Source: a candidate division KSB1 bacterium (GTDB lineage: Bacteria; Zhuqueibacterota; Zhuqueibacteria; Thermofontimicrobiales; Thermofontimicrobiaceae). From it: 64,000 nt of DNA. Shown piece after piece: positions 27,837 through 38,343 of the stretch. Under the pieces are notes generated by a model. The model saw only the letters and a program-made list of their open reading frames with translations, was not told where the DNA came from and did no database searches. How positions within the stretch are numbered: position 1 is the stretch's first letter; the number at the start of each line of letters is the position of its first letter. The stretch is from positions 107,447 through 171,446 of the forward strand of contig JAPDPQ010000009.1 in NCBI GenBank assembly GCA_034506395.1, in the 5' to 3' direction. The position numbers and the translations under genes were made by a program.

Positions 27837-28925
27837 CTATGGTTCTGTCGGGGCATCGAGCGAAATGAGCTCATAATCCATCGAGCCTAGCCCGATCTCC
27901 TGACCGTGCTGCAATTGTACGGTAGGATCGATATGAGGATAAGAGAGGGCGGCCAAGCTTTTGCCAGCATATTGGGCGATCAGATCCAGGCTGGCTTTGT
28001 CGATCGCTACAGGGTCTCGACTCGCCAACACTCCGATATCTCGCACTATTGAAGGCTGCTTTCCAGTGAGACAATCACAATCTTTGGTGATATTGATCAA
28101 AAAGTTCAAATAGGCCACTTTATCCTTTTTATGAATCACTGCCCCCAGGGCGTGTTCGGCCATCTTTCGCTGCAAGCTTTCACTGGATGTCTTCCAATTA
28201 TATTTTACGGCGTCGAAACGACAGACAGTAAGGCATTCACCGCAGCCGATGCAAATTTTTTCATTGATAACGGCCACATTCCCGTTCATCGTGATGGCCG
28301 TTTCAGGACACCAAAGGATACACTCGCCACACCCCGTGCAGCGCGTAATCTCGATGCGCGGTTTCATTGAGGAATGTTGCCGCAGCTTACCCTTGCGGCT
28401 GGCTAACCCCATGCCCAAATTTTTGATCGCCGCACCCAATCCCGAAGCCATATGCCCTGTCACATGGCTAATGACCAACATCGCATTGGCCATCAACGCC
28501 TCGGCGGCAATGGCAACTTTGCTGAACAATTTTCCAGGGATCTTGACCTCAATCTCGCTATTACCGCGCAACCCATCGGCGATGATAATTGGAACACCCA
28601 ATTGCCGCATGCCAAAGCCATGTTGTTCGGCCAAGCGCACATGGCTCACCGCATTTGCGCGTTGACTCCGATACAACACGCACGTCTCGGTCAAAAATGG
28701 CTCCGCCTGGCTTTGCCGGATCGCCGCAATTAATGGCGGCAAATATTCAGCTGCCACATGGGTGCTATTGCCCTCTTCTCCGAAATGAATTTTTATCGCC
28801 ACCATGTCCCTTGCTGAAAAACAGCTTCTCAATTGTGCCGCCTCGTACAATTGCATCAATTTTCGATGCATCAAATCCACCGGATCTTTTGCCGTGGCCG
28901 GCATGAAATATACTTTTGCACTCAC
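27837..28925 (-). CDS. DUF362 protein with two [4Fe-4S] ferredoxin motifs
   Basis: 362 residues, GTG start at 28925 with AAAGGTG upstream. The DUF362 core occupies 1-185 and 240-345 (KIHFGEEGNSTHVAAEYLPP, SHVTGHMASGLGAAIKNLGMG). Two classical clusters sit between: Cys196, 199, 202, 206 and Cys225, 228, 231, 235. Cytosolic iron-sulfur protein of unknown reaction, frequent in anaerobes. No redox partner genes adjoin it. The downstream half may bind a metal through SRDPVAIDKASLDLI. Confidence 0.9.
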   Translation of the reverse strand: MSAKVYFMPATAKDPVDLMHRKLMQLYEAAQLRSCFSARDMVAIKIHFGEEGNSTHVAAEYLPPLIAAIRQSQAEPFLTETCVLYRSQRANAVSHVRLAEQHGFGMRQLGVPIIIADGLRGNSEIEVKIPGKLFSKVAIAAEALMANAMLVISHVTGHMASGLGAAIKNLGMGLASRKGKLRQHSSMKPRIEITRCTGCGECILWCPETAITMNGNVAVINEKICIGCGECLTVCRFDAVKYNWKTSSESLQRKMAEHALGAVIHKKDKVAYLNFLINITKDCDCLTGKQPSIVRDIGVLASRDPVAIDKASLDLIAQYAGKSLAALSYPHIDPTVQLQHGQEIGLGSMDYELISLDAPTEP

Positions 28926-29068
28926 GCGTCACACCTTTGCATATCAAACTGTCATTTCTTTAATCCATGAAACCTGTCAGCTCTGCAGGAACAATCTGGA
29001 CAAGCAGTAACAGCTTTTGAACGATTGATAGAGCGAACTTTTGTCAAATTCGATTAATAGGCTGGCGG

Positions 29069-30475
29069 TTACCAATTGCCACGATCAGGAATGTTATTCA
29101 TCTCATCAACGATCACACGAGCTGGTTGGCCTGGTCTTTTGAGCACGATTCGGCTCCGCAAATAGCGATCGAATTTGTACTCGATGATCGCTTCGGTTGA
29201 TTCATCATAGCGACGATGCTCTCCAGCGTGTTCAGCGTTAAAATAATCGTACCAATCGTCAATTGGCACGATCCAATATTTGAACCCATGGCGTTTGAGC
29301 TGAGAGGCAAATTGTTGTGCTTCGATTTTCGTCGAAAAGCCGCCTAACCGTATTCGATATCCTGACTTTTTCTCATCCTGAAAATACTTTATTCGGGCAA
29401 AATAGCCCAATTTCGCCAATCGCGCTGCGATCTTCTCCGCAGCGGGCCGATCTGGTTCAAAACCGACTTGTAGCTCATATTGGGGCAATGCCAATGAGAT
29501 CGAATGACACCATGACGGCATTGGCCAATCGTTCAATTTCTGATCCAATGAGCGATCAAGGCTGCGCAGCATTAGCCCCTGATCTGTTATGCACAAGTAG
29601 CGATCCTCATCCAACCATGCCAGTGCATAATAGCGGCTGCTATCAATGGCAGAAAACTTCCCAGAACTCATTGCATAATGGAACGTCAGATTTCCGGTTG
29701 AAGAAAGCACGGAAAGGATTGCGTCGCTTTGCCGGGGATTGGTGCTGAGCAATCGCGGTCGTACATTCTTAAGCAAAACCGTGGCCGCTTGGGCACGCAG
29801 ACCCGAGGGTTGCAGGACGAGATCATATCCTCCTGGCTCGGCGCGACTGACAAATTGAAGTGTCGCTTTTTTTAATTTCATTGCTCTGGGTTCGCTGGTT
29901 GACATGGCCGCCTCTCTCAAATTAAAAGTGCTACTGCGGATCCTTTCTTTCGCGATCGGCTCGACCCAAGACGATCCAGCCGCGGCAATTTGTCCGGTCG
30001 GTAACGAAAAATAATGTCGCATCGTCTGCCCAGTTCCTGGCTCGAAACGATCGATGTAAATCCCATTATCTTTCTTGAGAAATCCGAATTCCTGAAAATA
30101 CCATTTCGATGTTGGATCGCGAAAGTAGATCTGGACAGGGGGAGAAAGAGGCTTCAACGACATGAGGTACAGGCCAAAACTGCTGGAGAAGATCAATTGT
30201 TTTTTATCTTGCGCTACGACCAACTGCTCTGGTTGCGGATTAAGACAGACCAAACGATCTAATGCCAAATCCTTGACCAGAATGTGGATTTTGAACCGCT
30301 CTGGCTGAGACTCATCCAATAAAATGCATCGAAACGCCAATTGTTTTCCATCTGGCGACCATGTCAGTTGATCATAATAAGTAAACTGAACAAATTCATC
30401 CTGAGCCCATGCCCCAGCCCAGATGACAATAGCTAACAACCACCATCGCACCTGCTTAATGATGTTTTTTGCCAT
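29069..30475 (-). CDS. Secreted SPOR-domain protein with WD40-like N-terminal region
   Basis: 468 residues from ATG 30475 (GAGGG upstream; a GTG at 30490 would add five residues). Signal peptide about 1-24 ending AWAQ. YDQLTWSPDGKQLAFRC near 34-50 is the PD40/TolB-like repeat motif. Residues about 330-405 (ELQVGFEPDRPAAEKIAARL, YRIRLGGFSTKIEAQQFASQ) form a SPOR domain, which binds denuded peptidoglycan at division sites. The C-terminal 60 residues are charged and unassigned. A near-perfect promoter lies at 30518-30546. Downstream of the YjbH-like pair on the same strand but with its own promoter. Confidence 0.8.
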   Translation of the reverse strand: MAKNIIKQVRWWLLAIVIWAGAWAQDEFVQFTYYDQLTWSPDGKQLAFRCILLDESQPERFKIHILVKDLALDRLVCLNPQPEQLVVAQDKKQLIFSSSFGLYLMSLKPLSPPVQIYFRDPTSKWYFQEFGFLKKDNGIYIDRFEPGTGQTMRHYFSLPTGQIAAAGSSWVEPIAKERIRSSTFNLREAAMSTSEPRAMKLKKATLQFVSRAEPGGYDLVLQPSGLRAQAATVLLKNVRPRLLSTNPRQSDAILSVLSSTGNLTFHYAMSSGKFSAIDSSRYYALAWLDEDRYLCITDQGLMLRSLDRSLDQKLNDWPMPSWCHSISLALPQYELQVGFEPDRPAAEKIAARLAKLGYFARIKYFQDEKKSGYRIRLGGFSTKIEAQQFASQLKRHGFKYWIVPIDDWYDYFNAEHAGEHRRYDESTEAIIEYKFDRYLRSRIVLKRPGQPARVIVDEMNNIPDRGNW

Positions 30476-30517
30476 AACGCCCTCGCGCACAAAGGTTGTT
30501 AAGAAATATTCAACAGA

Positions 30518-30546
30518 ATTATAACAATTTCGGATGGAAATGTCAA
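30518..30546 (-). promoter_or_regulatory. Promoter of the SPOR-domain gene
   Basis: TTGACA (30546-30541), 17-base spacer, TATAAT (30523-30518) on the minus strand: both boxes are perfect consensus. It lies 43 bases before the start codon in an otherwise empty gap (30476-30780). Confidence 0.9.
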
Positions 30547-30780
30547 CTGATTTTTTAGGGAGCAGTGTCTGTCGCAGAGATAATTTATGATATTAGATGG
30601 AAAAAGGAGCTAACCAAAATCAGCTTCTCGGTCGGGATTGTTGGTGAATGATCGAAACAATCATCGCATTTTACTAGCTCGCCTTTTTGTATATGAGGCG
30701 GAATCACAAAATCGAATGTCTTTTGCGCTATCCATCACATGAAATTTATTTCTTTCCCTCGTTTTTGTCATGGGCGCTAT

Positions 30781-31560
30781 TCATAGGCGAAATGTCCAAT
30801 TGAGGTTCGCGCTCCAATATTCCATATCCATTCGCACTAACATGAAATTCAAATGCTGGGAAAATAAGAATCGAAATCCAGCGTTTATTTTTTGAGAATC
30901 ATATTCAACCAAATAAATCAGCCAATTTTTCCAACTGATTTCCAGCCCCCCAAAGAGACCGACGATAGTATGTCCCACTGGTAGATCGCGATCTTGCTTT
31001 GGCACGCCGAGGTGGCGATTGATTAGATCAGAGCCGTAACCGATATGCAACCGCCAGCAGCTTTGAGGCTGGTTGACAATGGTTTTGCTGATAACCATAT
31101 AGCTGGTATTAAGCAAAATAAAGCTATAAATGTCCCGTACGCCGATGGCAATTGCTGGAAGCTGGCCATGCTCTTTGAGCACAAGATATTGCAAGCTGAT
31201 CACGCCATCTTTGTAGGTATTGGTACCATCATAGCTTTGTTGACCAGGCACGAATGTCACGCCAGCGCTAAATTCCAATCTGGGGAGATAGCCGAGGACG
31301 ATGAAAAAAGGATAATTATGAAAAAGATGGGTGGCGAGGTACGCTGCATGACGATCGACATAACCGAAGCCGATTGCCACCTGTTGATCCTCAATCACCT
31401 CCGCTGTGGGGATTTGGATCAGACCGCTGGTCCCAGAAAGCGAAATACCAGAGCGGCTGGGCATTGGAAACGCCAAGATTAGCATGAACCATCCCATCAC
31501 TCGTGGAACCGAGCTAATTAGCTGTGAAAATCGAATAGCGGATGCAATCACTGCTATCAA
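30781..31560 (-). CDS. YjbH-like outer-membrane protein, N-terminal-half homologue
   Basis: 259 residues if started at the TTG of 31560, which overlaps the stop of the gene upstream (TTGA), with GAGGGAG directly before it; a GTG at 31551 is an alternative. A hydrophobic signal-like segment lies at 20-36. SGTSGLIQIPTAEV (about 40-53), then RLEFSAGVTF, AIAIGVRDIYSF and FGGLEISW follow the order of the N-terminal half of YjbH (DUF940), a beta-rich outer-membrane lipoprotein linked to exopolysaccharide. Here it is a separate polypeptide placed after the C-terminal-half homologue. Translational coupling suggests the two act together. Confidence 0.7.
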   Translation of the reverse strand: MIAVIASAIRFSQLISSVPRVMGWFMLILAFPMPSRSGISLSGTSGLIQIPTAEVIEDQQVAIGFGYVDRHAAYLATHLFHNYPFFIVLGYLPRLEFSAGVTFVPGQQSYDGTNTYKDGVISLQYLVLKEHGQLPAIAIGVRDIYSFILLNTSYMVISKTIVNQPQSCWRLHIGYGSDLINRHLGVPKQDRDLPVGHTIVGLFGGLEISWKNWLIYLVEYDSQKINAGFRFLFSQHLNFMLVRMDMEYWSANLNWTFRL

Positions 31561-32873
31561 CTCCCTCGCTTCGGAATATATTCGTGGCGAAAAACAGCTT
31601 CATCCAGTTTAACATAGCGCCGCGCTATTTTTAAATAGTGACTATTAGCCCGGATAAAGCTGAGGGTCAATTGATCGGCCACGCGTTCAAAACTTTCTCC
31701 AGTGTTCAGGATCAGACCGTCATAACATGGCAGATAGCGATAGTCCCAAATGATGGATCGAGGTGAGGTCAATCGGAATCGACTTGGCATCGCCTGCCGG
31801 ATCATTGGGAATGGGATTCGGACGGTCATGCCAGTGAGAAATTCAAGCGATTGGCTCCAGACGCCCATAAATTCCAGCTCCAACTCTCGAAAACGGCGCA
31901 TGATATCGATGCGCCAGCCACTATCACCCAAAAGGTATCTGCCCCAACTCACCCGAAAGTGCACATCGACTGGCTCAAAGCGATAGTCGGTCTGGAAAAG
32001 ATAGGAATAGCGATTGTTGATCGGGCGAGAAATTGACAACCATTGTCCGATTGAATGCGCATCCACCCAGTCTATTCTGGCAGAAAAGCTGACTCGATCG
32101 CGCCACAGAAAATGTCTGAGCTGGGAGGAGATGCCGTAGCAGCCGAATTCGAACCGGCCAGCGCTCAGCGATAGAAATGACTGATAGGGCAATCGGATCA
32201 ATTGTTGAATTTGTAAAAAGCCCGTCTGATTTTTATGCCCGAAACGTTGAAACTCATCATAAATCGTCGCATAAAGCTGACCGTTCATTTGAAATCCCTT
32301 GGCAACGGTAAACGAAATATTGGAAGTCACATTGAATTGCAATTGCGCTGGATCCTTTGGCTGTGCGAATTGGGCATTGCATCCAGGAATAAAACTGAGA
32401 TCAAATTTGAATGCAGAGGACTGGCGCTCAGGTGCAATATAACCGGGATAAGGAGCTGGGGATAGTGGATACCAGCCAATTGATACGCCAGCCAAAAACT
32501 CAGTCAATGAAATTTGATCTTGCAGCCATTGCTCAAACCCTTCTCGCTCGACGATGATGTATTTGATCGTCACGTTTCGGTATTTGGGAATTAGGACAAT
32601 TCTGTGGCAAGAGGAAAAACGATGAGCTGATGAAACAAGGACAACGCCCAAAGCGAGCACCTCATTTCGGAAACGCCGATTTTCGTAGCTGATCCATATC
32701 GTCGGGCCGGATGCCACCTGAATTTCAATGTTCTCCAAACCAGCAGCGATGAGGTCATTTTGGCAGGTTACCACGGCAGTGTTCAGGTCCATGCGGTTCG
32801 GCTGGCTGGCACGCCCGCTGACAAAAAATAAAAATAGGCTTCCCCACATGAACATTAGCAACCTGCTCATCAT
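31557..32873 (-). CDS. YjbH-like outer-membrane protein, C-terminal-half homologue
   Basis: 438 residues, ATG 32873 (the second ATG at 32870 has better spacing to GGAG). Signal peptide about 1-22 ending RASQ. Residues 30-125 (LIAAGLENIEIQV, YENRRFRNEVLALG) match the small repeated domain in the middle of YjbH. The remainder is amphipathic beta-strand (FLSLSAGRFEFGCYGISSQLRHFLW, FRVSWGRYLLGD) up to RFRLTSPRSIIWDYRYLP, typical of a porin-like barrel. Predicted outer-membrane protein involved in envelope polysaccharide. Its stop overlaps the start of the next gene by four bases. Confidence 0.7.
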   Translation of the reverse strand: MMSRLLMFMWGSLFLFFVSGRASQPNRMDLNTAVVTCQNDLIAAGLENIEIQVASGPTIWISYENRRFRNEVLALGVVLVSSAHRFSSCHRIVLIPKYRNVTIKYIIVEREGFEQWLQDQISLTEFLAGVSIGWYPLSPAPYPGYIAPERQSSAFKFDLSFIPGCNAQFAQPKDPAQLQFNVTSNISFTVAKGFQMNGQLYATIYDEFQRFGHKNQTGFLQIQQLIRLPYQSFLSLSAGRFEFGCYGISSQLRHFLWRDRVSFSARIDWVDAHSIGQWLSISRPINNRYSYLFQTDYRFEPVDVHFRVSWGRYLLGDSGWRIDIMRRFRELELEFMGVWSQSLEFLTGMTVRIPFPMIRQAMPSRFRLTSPRSIIWDYRYLPCYDGLILNTGESFERVADQLTLSFIRANSHYLKIARRYVKLDEAVFRHEYIPKRGS

Positions 32874-34014
32874 TTCCTCTCCTCCAAAGCCGATGATGAT
32901 ATAAAAAGGATCGATAATAACGCTGAAAGCAAAAATCTGTTGCCTGACGATTCAATTAATAAAATTAATAAAGCGGAGCGGTCCGAAATCTGTTGAAAGA
33001 GGGAGATTCTCATGGAATCAAATAATACCGGATCGCTCGCGATAAGTGGATGGTTTGACGCTGCTAGCCCAGCAATAACACTCTGGGTGAACCGTGTCCA
33101 TCGGATTGCTGAGTCTTATACCCGAAATCCATTTGATTTTGATGGAATCCCCAAAGCCTTGGGGGTGGAGGCGAGACTTCATTTGACCCGATAAGGGCAA
33201 GATCGAAAGCCTCAGATCATTCCCTGCATTACTCAATTTAAAAATTTCTTCTGGAAAATCAAGTGAAAAATTGCCCAATTTAAAGAGATGCAACCGTTCT
33301 TTCAATATTGTAACAGCTTTTCGGTTTTTATTTGACAAGATGCAAAAAAACCTATAAACCGAGCTTCAGGATTTACGCAAAATATAGAAATCAATGTTTC
33401 TGACCCTCTGTTTTGCAGAGAGATATTTATATAATTGCTTGATTCCCTCAGAAAGAAAGCTATAAAATTCTATTGCGAACCAATCAAATTCGGAATTTTC
33501 CTCAGTTGAACCAGCAAGAAGGCGAGGTGGTAATATTAAGCTATTAAATGACCATTAAGGGAAGCTAAAGAATTGGAGCAATTGAACAATCATGAATGAA
33601 AATGCAAAATTTTCGGTGATATTTTCATTGCGATGAAATTGAAAGGAGAAAGAAAACACCGTGTATCGCATTCTGATTGGCGTTCTTGGCAAAAAAGAGA
33701 TCTATTCAAGCGAATCGAGCTTTGAAATATCGAGATTCTTTGCGCCCCCATACCTCAGCGGTTAGCGAAACATGCTCAGAAGATTAGGCACTAACATTTA
33801 CACAGTCCAATGTGAAGGAATCTTCTTTCGAGATGATTATCGTGTTTCCAAATTAATGCTTGCAAAATGAAAATGGAACTCATTGAGAATTGAGTTCTCA
33901 TTGCTGCACGAGTAGACCTTGGCCGTGCTGATTGAAGGCGGAATAAAAATGGCGCGGCAATTTCAATATCACTGCCTACTCGTTCGTTCGATAGTTGCCC
34001 GCTGACTGGTTCGC
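32874..34014. other. Long intergenic region, nothing recognised
   Basis: 1.1 kb without a supported gene between the YjbH pair and ftsH, both on the minus strand. Small frames (for instance near 33018-33338) lack motifs and look like chance. No clear terminator for ftsH was found. Confidence 0.45.
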
Positions 34015-36036
34015 CTATTCTTGTTTCGGTGGTTCTATGCCAAGGATTTGGTATAGCTCCTCTTTCTCGACGATCTCTTTTTCGAGCAATCGTTTTGCGA
34101 GTTGTTCGAGCTGCTGCTTCTTATTTATAAGCAACTCTTTGACCACATTATATGCGGACTCGACAATTTTTCGGACCTCATTATCGATTTCGGCAGCGAT
34201 TTGTTCGCTGTAGGGCCGACTCTCTGGCATTTGGATGCCAAGGTAGATGCCACGCTGGCTACTGCCATACGATAGCGGGCCTAGCTTCTCACTCATCCCG
34301 TATTCGACCACCATGGAGCGAGCAATTTGAGTGGCGCGCTCGAGGTCATTCTGAGCCCCAGTGGAGATTTCATTAAATGTGATTTCTTCTGCCACTCGGC
34401 CACCCAATAGCACCTTCAGCCGACTTTCCAGTTCGGAGCGAGTCATCAAATAGCGATCTTCGGTGGGTAATTGCAGCGTATAGCCCAGCGCTGCTACACC
34501 GCGTGGAATAATCGAAACCCGATGCACTGGATCAGTATTGGGCAGGCTGGCGCCAACGATCGCATGACCGGACTCGTGATAGGCAACGATCTCCTTCTCA
34601 TGCTTATTGAGCACTCGGCTTTTTCGCTCGAGCCCGGCAATCACACGATCGATTGCCTCCTCCAATTCTTCCATACTGACGATATTCTTATTGCGACGCG
34701 CCGCGAGCAACGCCGCCTCATTAATCACATTGGCCAGATCAGCACCGACAAATCCTGGGGTCCGAGCGGCAATGACGCGCAAATCCACATCAGGTGACAG
34801 CTTGACTCCGCGCGCATGCACTTTAAGAATTGCCTCTCTGCCATTGATATCAGGCCGATCGACGACAACCTGGCGATCGAACCGGCCCGGCCGCAACAGG
34901 GCTAAATCAAGAATCTCAGGACGGTTGGTCGCTGCCATGATAATTACCCCGATGTTCGGATCAAATCCGTCCATTTCGGTGAGCAACTGGTTTAATGTCT
35001 GCTCCCGCTCGTCATGCCCACCAGTGACCGGGCTAATGCTACGCGCCTTACCCAGGGCATCCAGTTCATCTATGAAAATGATGCAGGGTGATCGTTGCGC
35101 CGCCTGCTGAAATAGGTCACGAACTCGTGCTGCACCCACACCAACAAACATTTCGACAAAGTCTGAACCTGACATCGAAAAGAAGGGTACACCCGCCTCA
35201 CCTGCCACAGCTTTGGCCAATAAAGTCTTACCCGTGCCTGGAGGGCCGACCAGCAGAACACCTTTGGGAATCCTACCGCCCAAGGACTGAAATTTCGCAG
35301 GATTCTTCAAGAATTCAACTACCTCTTTCACCTCCTCGACCGCCTCATCAATCCCAGCAACATCCTTGAAGGTCACTTTGGTCTGACCCTCTACATACAC
35401 TTTCGCCTTGCTTTTTCCGATCGATAACATCCCCCCAGTGGGATTCATGCGACGAAAGATGAACCCCCAAATGGCCACCAAAATGAGCAGCGGAAAAACC
35501 CAAACCAATAGAAAATTCAATAACCAGCTCCGCTCTGGTTGCCCCGAGAACTGAATGCCCATTGCCTCCAACTGATTCACCAGCTCTGGATCTTCGACGC
35601 GCGTGGTTGAGAAGCTCGCCAAGGACAATCCTTTCACCGCTTCTCCCCGCTTGCGAATCGGCCCGCTTTGAGCCAGCGAATCGACCCAGGCATTGAATAA
35701 TTTGCGCTTCGACTTCAGAGTTTCAGCGTTCGAAATCGTATCTGGTAAAAAGCCAAACGCCTGGTAGAGAGAATCCAATTTCGCTGGATCTGAGAAGAAT
35801 CGGCCAGTAATTTTATCCTGGCTAATAAGGCAATCCTTGATCTGGCCCTTGCGCACCATCTCTTTAAATTCGCTATAAGGCAATTTAACAACGGTCTCTT
35901 TCAAAATCATGGTCTCTAATAGATACATGATCATGATACCAAAGATGATGTACCAGATCGAAAAATGCACACGCTTTTCAATCTTAATCGGGCGCTTGTT
36001 GCTTTTTTTGCTTTGCTTTTTAGAGTGCTCGCTCAT
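34015..36036 (-). CDS. ftsH: ATP-dependent zinc metalloprotease FtsH
   Basis: 673 residues. Membrane-anchored AAA+ protease degrading misfolded membrane proteins and short-lived regulators. First membrane segment 27-47, periplasmic domain 50-168, second membrane segment 172-194. AAA domain: Walker A GPPGTGKT 264-271, Walker B IIFIDEL 319-325, pore loop with [32 protein letters not shown]41 protease domain with HESGH 487-491 as zinc ligands. The periplasmic part is longer than in E. coli but usual for FCB bacteria. The N-terminus is strongly basic ([17 protein letters not shown]). Confidence 0.97.
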   Translation of the reverse strand: MSEHSKKQSKKSNKRPIKIEKRVHFSIWYIIFGIMIMYLLETMILKETVVKLPYSEFKEMVRKGQIKDCLISQDKITGRFFSDPAKLDSLYQAFGFLPDTISNAETLKSKRKLFNAWVDSLAQSGPIRKRGEAVKGLSLASFSTTRVEDPELVNQLEAMGIQFSGQPERSWLLNFLLVWVFPLLILVAIWGFIFRRMNPTGGMLSIGKSKAKVYVEGQTKVTFKDVAGIDEAVEEVKEVVEFLKNPAKFQSLGGRIPKGVLLVGPPGTGKTLLAKAVAGEAGVPFFSMSGSDFVEMFVGVGAARVRDLFQQAAQRSPCIIFIDELDALGKARSISPVTGGHDEREQTLNQLLTEMDGFDPNIGVIIMAATNRPEILDLALLRPGRFDRQVVVDRPDINGREAILKVHARGVKLSPDVDLRVIAARTPGFVGADLANVINEAALLAARRNKNIVSMEELEEAIDRVIAGLERKSRVLNKHEKEIVAYHESGHAIVGASLPNTDPVHRVSIIPRGVAALGYTLQLPTEDRYLMTRSELESRLKVLLGGRVAEEITFNEISTGAQNDLERATQIARSMVVEYGMSEKLGPLSYGSSQRGIYLGIQMPESRPYSEQIAAEIDNEVRKIVESAYNVVKELLINKKQQLEQLAKRLLEKEIVEKEELYQILGIEPPKQE

Positions 36037-36209
36037 ATTTGAAAAAACCTTATGTCAATAGGTTCACGTGAAATATATTTTTGATTTGATCAATGAATTT
36101 GATCATCTTATTTATGAAACAATCTTCAACAATATCATTCTTGAGTTCGCCAGTTATATTTAGCTATACCTTAGATTGCTATTTTATCATCCATAGGGCT
36201 CACAAAAGC

Positions 36210-36836
36210 CTATCTGTAAAAACTGCGCAATTCATCAATGATCGAATTGTTAGTTTGACGTTCCCGCAAGTCGAGATGAAAAAGAATCGTCTTCAAAGAG
36301 CGACGATTTTTAGGATGCCATGGCTGATGGGTCACCTCCTCCACAAAATATCGATCAAGCTCAATAAGCTCAAGGTTGAACGGATTCATATCCAGAACGT
36401 CCTGTTCAGCAAACTCATAATGCAATGGCAGGCGAGTGAAATTTAATCGACAATAATCAATGAACGCCCTTCCCGCTTCTTCATAAAGAATAGGCAATCC
36501 ATGGGTTCGACAAATGATTGGCCTTACTGGATAAATCACACATCGATCCTTTAGTAACATCGGACATGTCTCGTCGGAGTCTTTATAAAGCCTTCGGAGT
36601 CGCTTGATCCGCTGCGGAGAAAATTTTTGCAAATACCGCTCGATGATATATCCCTCTATAGAGAGAACGGTGCGTTCCACCCGGCAACATTGGCTGCAGC
36701 CAGGCTTGCAGACCAAATGTTCCCGATAGAGCGTTTCCAATGTTTCGCATCTCGAGCTGACCTTGAAAATCAGATTTCTATATTTGTACAATATTTCGTC
36801 TAAGGGCATTGATCCTTGCAAATTATAGTTATTCAT
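36210..36836 (-). CDS. YkgJ-type cysteine cluster protein
   Basis: 208 residues. Cys motif CKPGCSQCC near 43-51, then CPMLLKDRCVIYPVRPIICR around 91-110: the pattern of the YkgJ/UPF0153 family, which is thought to bind zinc or an iron-sulfur cluster. Cytosolic; no partner visible. A clear promoter lies at 36863-36891. Precedes ftsH on the same strand, 173 bases away. Confidence 0.85.
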   Translation of the reverse strand: MNNYNLQGSMPLDEILYKYRNLIFKVSSRCETLETLYREHLVCKPGCSQCCRVERTVLSIEGYIIERYLQKFSPQRIKRLRRLYKDSDETCPMLLKDRCVIYPVRPIICRTHGLPILYEEAGRAFIDYCRLNFTRLPLHYEFAEQDVLDMNPFNLELIELDRYFVEEVTHQPWHPKNRRSLKTILFHLDLRERQTNNSIIDELRSFYR

Positions 36837-36862
36837 TCCGCGGTCATTATTTTTGTCAAAGC

Positions 36863-36891
36863 ATTGTAATAATTTTTTCCGAAAAAGTCAA
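36863..36891 (-). promoter_or_regulatory. Promoter of the YkgJ-type gene
   Basis: TTGACT (36891-36886), 17-base spacer, TACAAT (36868-36863) on the minus strand, 27 bases before the ATG. Confidence 0.75.
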
Positions 36892-37429
36892 GGGAGAATT
36901 TTTGTCAAATAAATATAGTTAAATTTCGGCATCTCCATGCAAAAGATGCATATAAAACTTGCCTTGCTCCAAATATTAGCTGCCATGATTAAAGGCTTCT
37001 CTTGCAAAATATTTTTCGGATTCTGACTTATATTTTTAGGCGATCATCCGCCTATTAGTAAATTCAAAAACTGAAGGTCGTTCAATTCCACCAGACTTTT
37101 TGCGATGAATTCGTCTGATTGGTCCACCCAAATTGGGTCTAGATATCACCACTTAGATTTTTGGAAAATAATGTAAGGCCGATCTATTTTCTCGTTAGAC
37201 CAGCAAATTTCCTAATGGAGCTTGAATCCCCCTTCGCTTCACGACATCTAAACCATCGACAATTCGACCTTGCGATCTGGTTTTATATAGAATGAATGTG
37301 GTCTGAATATCAAGGGAAATTTTTGGATTAGATGATTTAATGTAATTTCAAAAGTGTATTTTCTCTGCGAACAATTTGAGCAATCTTAAAATTTTTATGG
37401 GAACTATCGCTATTGCGAAGACAAAATAC
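36892..37429. other. Intergenic region between divergent promoters
   Basis: AT-rich, no gene or repeat recognised between the promoters of the YkgJ-type gene and of the barrel protein gene. Confidence 0.45.
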
Positions 37430-37458
37430 TTGACATTCAACTAAAATTTCCTTATCTT
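37430..37458 (+). promoter_or_regulatory. Promoter of the outer-membrane barrel gene
   Basis: TTGACA (37430-37435), 17-base spacer, TATCTT (37453-37458) and then TG. TATCTTTG also fits the Bacteroidota -7 box TAnnTTTG, with TTG 20 bases before it, so the site can be read by either sigma type. Confidence 0.75.
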
Positions 37459-37516
37459 TGCCAACTTTTTAAAACACCTACCAAACCAAGAACAATCAAC
37501 CATCAGGAGGCTTGAT

Positions 37517-38290
37517 ATGAGAAGATTTATGTTCATCACTTTATTATTGGGATTATTCATTCTTCCACTTTACGCACAATCCAATCTCGATAACGTCCGT
37601 TTATTTCAATCCTATTTTTATGACGCACCGATCTCGAAAGCAGGCTACGGCCAAGGAGGTTTGATGTATGCCAACTACGATCTCTGGAACAGCTTTCGGA
37701 TTGGTGTCATGGGTGGCTATCCAATCAACGAGAAAATAGAACTGGGCACCCAATTGCATTTTGTCAATTTTTCACCAGATAAGGGTGACGGCCAATCTGG
37801 GATTTCAGATATTGATGTTTTCGGACGTTATAATGTGTTCAACCAAGATAAGACCAACATCTCTGCTGGAGGGATGGTCTCGCTGCCGATAGGCTCAGAA
37901 GATGTGCTCGAAGGGAATCTCGATTTTGGTGCTTTCGGTGCAATCCGACATGCTTTAAATTCCCATATGTCCCTGGTCGGTACCATAGGATTGATGTTTT
38001 ATGAGTCAAAGAAACCTAAATTCAATCCTAATACTTTCGAGGTTGAAGAGGAAACCTCTTACGAAAACTATCTGAATATCGGCGCCGGCCTAGTTTACGC
38101 TGTTAATAAGGAGTTCAATGTGGTTGGCGAGCTCAACATTAAAAGCGAAGGGGACTACATGTTGCTGAGCGGCGGTGCGGATTATCTATTGGGAAGTGGC
38201 CGCTTGAGAGCTGGTTTGGGGCTCGGTCTTGACGATGGCGCCCCAGATTTTCTGCTGATGGCGGGCTATCAACTTTCACTTTCAAAATGA
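37517..38290 (+). CDS. Outer-membrane beta-barrel protein
   Basis: 257 residues, ATG 37517 with AGGAGG upstream. Signal peptide 1-20 (MRRFMFITLLLGLFILPLYA/Q). The mature part alternates polar and apolar residues with Gly/aromatic girdles (IGVMGGYPINEKIELGTQLH, ISAGGMVSLPIGSEDVLEG, LRAGLGLGLDDGAPDFLLMA) and ends in a strand LMAGYQLSLSK. It resembles the MetA-pathway/DUF3187-like single-domain barrels of FCB bacteria; substrate unknown. Monocistronic, between a strong promoter and a strong terminator, so probably well expressed. Confidence 0.78.
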   Translation: MRRFMFITLLLGLFILPLYAQSNLDNVRLFQSYFYDAPISKAGYGQGGLMYANYDLWNSFRIGVMGGYPINEKIELGTQLHFVNFSPDKGDGQSGISDIDVFGRYNVFNQDKTNISAGGMVSLPIGSEDVLEGNLDFGAFGAIRHALNSHMSLVGTIGLMFYESKKPKFNPNTFEVEEETSYENYLNIGAGLVYAVNKEFNVVGELNIKSEGDYMLLSGGADYLLGSGRLRAGLGLGLDDGAPDFLLMAGYQLSLSK

Positions 38291-38314
38291 AACACAACAG
38301 AATTTCATAAAAAA

Positions 38315-38343
38315 GGTTGCCGGTAACCGGCAACCTTTTTTAT
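38315..38343 (+). terminator. Rho-independent terminator of the barrel gene
   Basis: Perfect repeat GGTTGCCGG / CCGGCAACC (38315-38323 and 38327-38335) with a three-base loop, followed by a run of T. A preceding A-run would let it work on the other strand too. Confidence 0.95.

Noticed and set aside
134..32997. Exact 18-base match GGTCCGAAATCTGTTGAA at 134-151 and 32980-32997
   Set aside because: One copy is inside the subtilase coding frame and the other in a gap; flanks do not match, so probably coincidence.
33018..33338. 106-codon frame on the minus strand in the long gap before ftsH
   Set aside because: No ribosome-binding site, no motif, composition unlike the neighbouring genes; treated as chance.
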